Positions 13,818-14,292 of a stretch of 14,292 nucleotides of DNA are shown in pieces. The notes beneath the pieces were generated by a model that saw only the letters and a list, made by a program, of their open reading frames with translations, did not search any database and was not told the DNA's origin. Positions within the stretch are counted from its first letter, which is position 1. Each line of letters starts with the position of its first letter. Position numbers and translations under genes: made by a program. The DNA is from Verrucomicrobiota bacterium (GTDB lineage: Bacteria > Verrucomicrobiota > Verrucomicrobiia > Chthoniobacterales > UBA10450). The stretch covers positions 1-14,292 of the forward strand of contig QHOM01000003.1 of assembly GCA_003218785.1 (NCBI GenBank). Direction: 5' to 3'.

Positions 13818-14150
13818 CTATATCACGTAGCACGTGACTAATCGAGGGAAGTCCTCTCCCTTTCGAATGATCCAAGCACTCCTGATTCGCGCGGCATTGC
13901 CTTCACGAGTCAGTTCGAAATCGATCACATAACGCTGTCCGTAATCAGTCTTTTTTCCGATCCGGCAGTCTTCGCTTTTAGCAATATTTAATAACTTCTG
14001 CCGCAACCAAGCTGCGTCATCAGATTTCAAGCCTAACGCATCCGCAAAAACACGAGCCTTGTGCTTGCCCTCTTTGTGCTCAGTGTTGAGTGAATAATCG
14101 CGCAGCTTCACGACGTCCACAATGGCCTTCTCGGCATTAGGCAATTTCAC
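13818..14150 (-). CDS. DUF6883 domain protein, possible toxin
   Basis: 110 residues from the GTG at 14150 (MKLPNAEKAIVDVVKLRDYS). Further segments are LNTEHKEGKHKARVFADALG, DYGQRYVIDFELTREGNAAR and IRSAWIIRKGEDFPRLVTCY. These are the DUF6883 landmarks: the 'N-x-E-H-x-x-G-x-H-K-A-R-V-F' block, the 'Y-G-Q-R-Y-x-x-D-F' block and the 'R-S-x-W-I-x-R-x-G-E-D-F-P-R-L-x-x-C-Y' block. The domain is common as a stand-alone gene and at the C-terminus of polymorphic toxins. A GTG at 14171 is an alternative start, but the family normally begins at the KLPNAE block. The DUF4926 gene follows 8 bases downstream. The conserved His/Lys/Arg residues could be catalytic, but no activity is established here. Confidence 0.8.
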   Translation of the reverse strand: MKLPNAEKAIVDVVKLRDYSLNTEHKEGKHKARVFADALGLKSDDAAWLRQKLLNIAKSEDCRIGKKTDYGQRYVIDFELTREGNAARIRSAWIIRKGEDFPRLVTCYVI

Positions 14151-14179
14151 TGCCGCACATTGCCAGAGCACTTTGCGAT

Positions 14180-14292
14180 TGTCCCGCCGGATTTGCCGGC
14201 TGTAGTGGCGGTTTCCGACCGTCGATCTTCCGCTGTAGCGGCGGCGGTCTCAGCCGCAAAATTCGCCGTGGCGAGCCGCTGACCTCCTTGGC
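14180..14292. repeat. Hairpin-rich repeat DNA at the window edge
   Basis: Two related words, CTGTAGTGGCGG (14200-14211) and CTGTAGCGGCGG (14233-14244), lie 33 bases apart. Each is followed by a small inverted repeat: CGGT-TTCCG-ACCG after the first, and GCGGC-GGTCTCA-GCCGC overlapping the second. A third, GCCGG-ATTTG-CCGGC, lies just left (14187-14201). No open frame with coding character is present. This looks like a degenerate tandem pair of an interspersed element that continues beyond the window. Confidence 0.55.

Noticed and set aside
7516..14292. CRISPR array
   Set aside because: The repeats are few, palindromic and different from each other, without regular repeat-spacer units or cas genes.

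Overview
The window reads like a chromosomal segment of a soil-type Verrucomicrobium. The reasons are moderately high G+C, weak or absent Shine-Dalgarno sequences, many stop/start overlaps, a GuaB3-type IMP dehydrogenase, many palindromic interspersed repeats, and an exact TGTTC-N4-GAACA site, the LexA motif I recall as described for Verrucomicrobia. The lineage call is inference; no rRNA or other phylogenetic marker is present.

Layout. (1) 1-3529, + strand: the tail of an unidentified gene, then a tight operon encoding an ExbB/TolQ proton-channel protein, an ExbD/TolR protein, a TonB-like energy transducer, a 79-residue membrane-anchored zinc-ribbon protein and GuaB3. The last four genes are joined by 4-base overlaps or a 1-base gap. 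(2) 3622-5027, +: fabF, preceded by an octamer-based inverted repeat, then tRNA-Gly(TCC). (3) 5026-6059, - strand: moaE and pgsA, coupled by ATGA; the pgsA stop overlaps the last bases of the tRNA. (4) 6125-7516, +: gnd. (5) 7603-11952, -: an SOS mutasome locus with a LexA box and promoter, a badly damaged imuB and a full-length dnaE2 (error-prone DNA polymerase III alpha). (6) 12065-14150, -: a run of small genes resembling toxin-antitoxin or accessory pairs (DUF6883/DUF4926, a second DUF4926, DUF4258-like/DUF2283, two coupled unknowns). (7) 14180-14292: hairpin-rich repeat DNA running off the edge. No gene-free stretch exceeds 300 bases.

The most unusual feature is a set of short cloverleaf-like palindromic elements around and inside the SOS operon. 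Each has an outer inverted repeat enclosing two hairpins. Two lie in frame inside dnaE2 (10314-10462 and 8038-8089) and add protein segments in regions I judge non-catalytic. One spans the gnd/dnaE2 junction (7516-7607). One disrupts imuB (11210-11290) at the point where its reading frame shifts. A different repeat fills the imuB-dnaE2 gap (10834-10945). Three of the elements share a GGTAG/CTACC-like terminus.

Functionally, imuB has lost its N-terminal polymerase-like half and its frame, and imuA is absent. The LexA-controlled promoter now sits directly in front of the imuB remnant and could still drive dnaE2. Whether dnaE2 works without its partners, or uses copies elsewhere, cannot be seen from this window.
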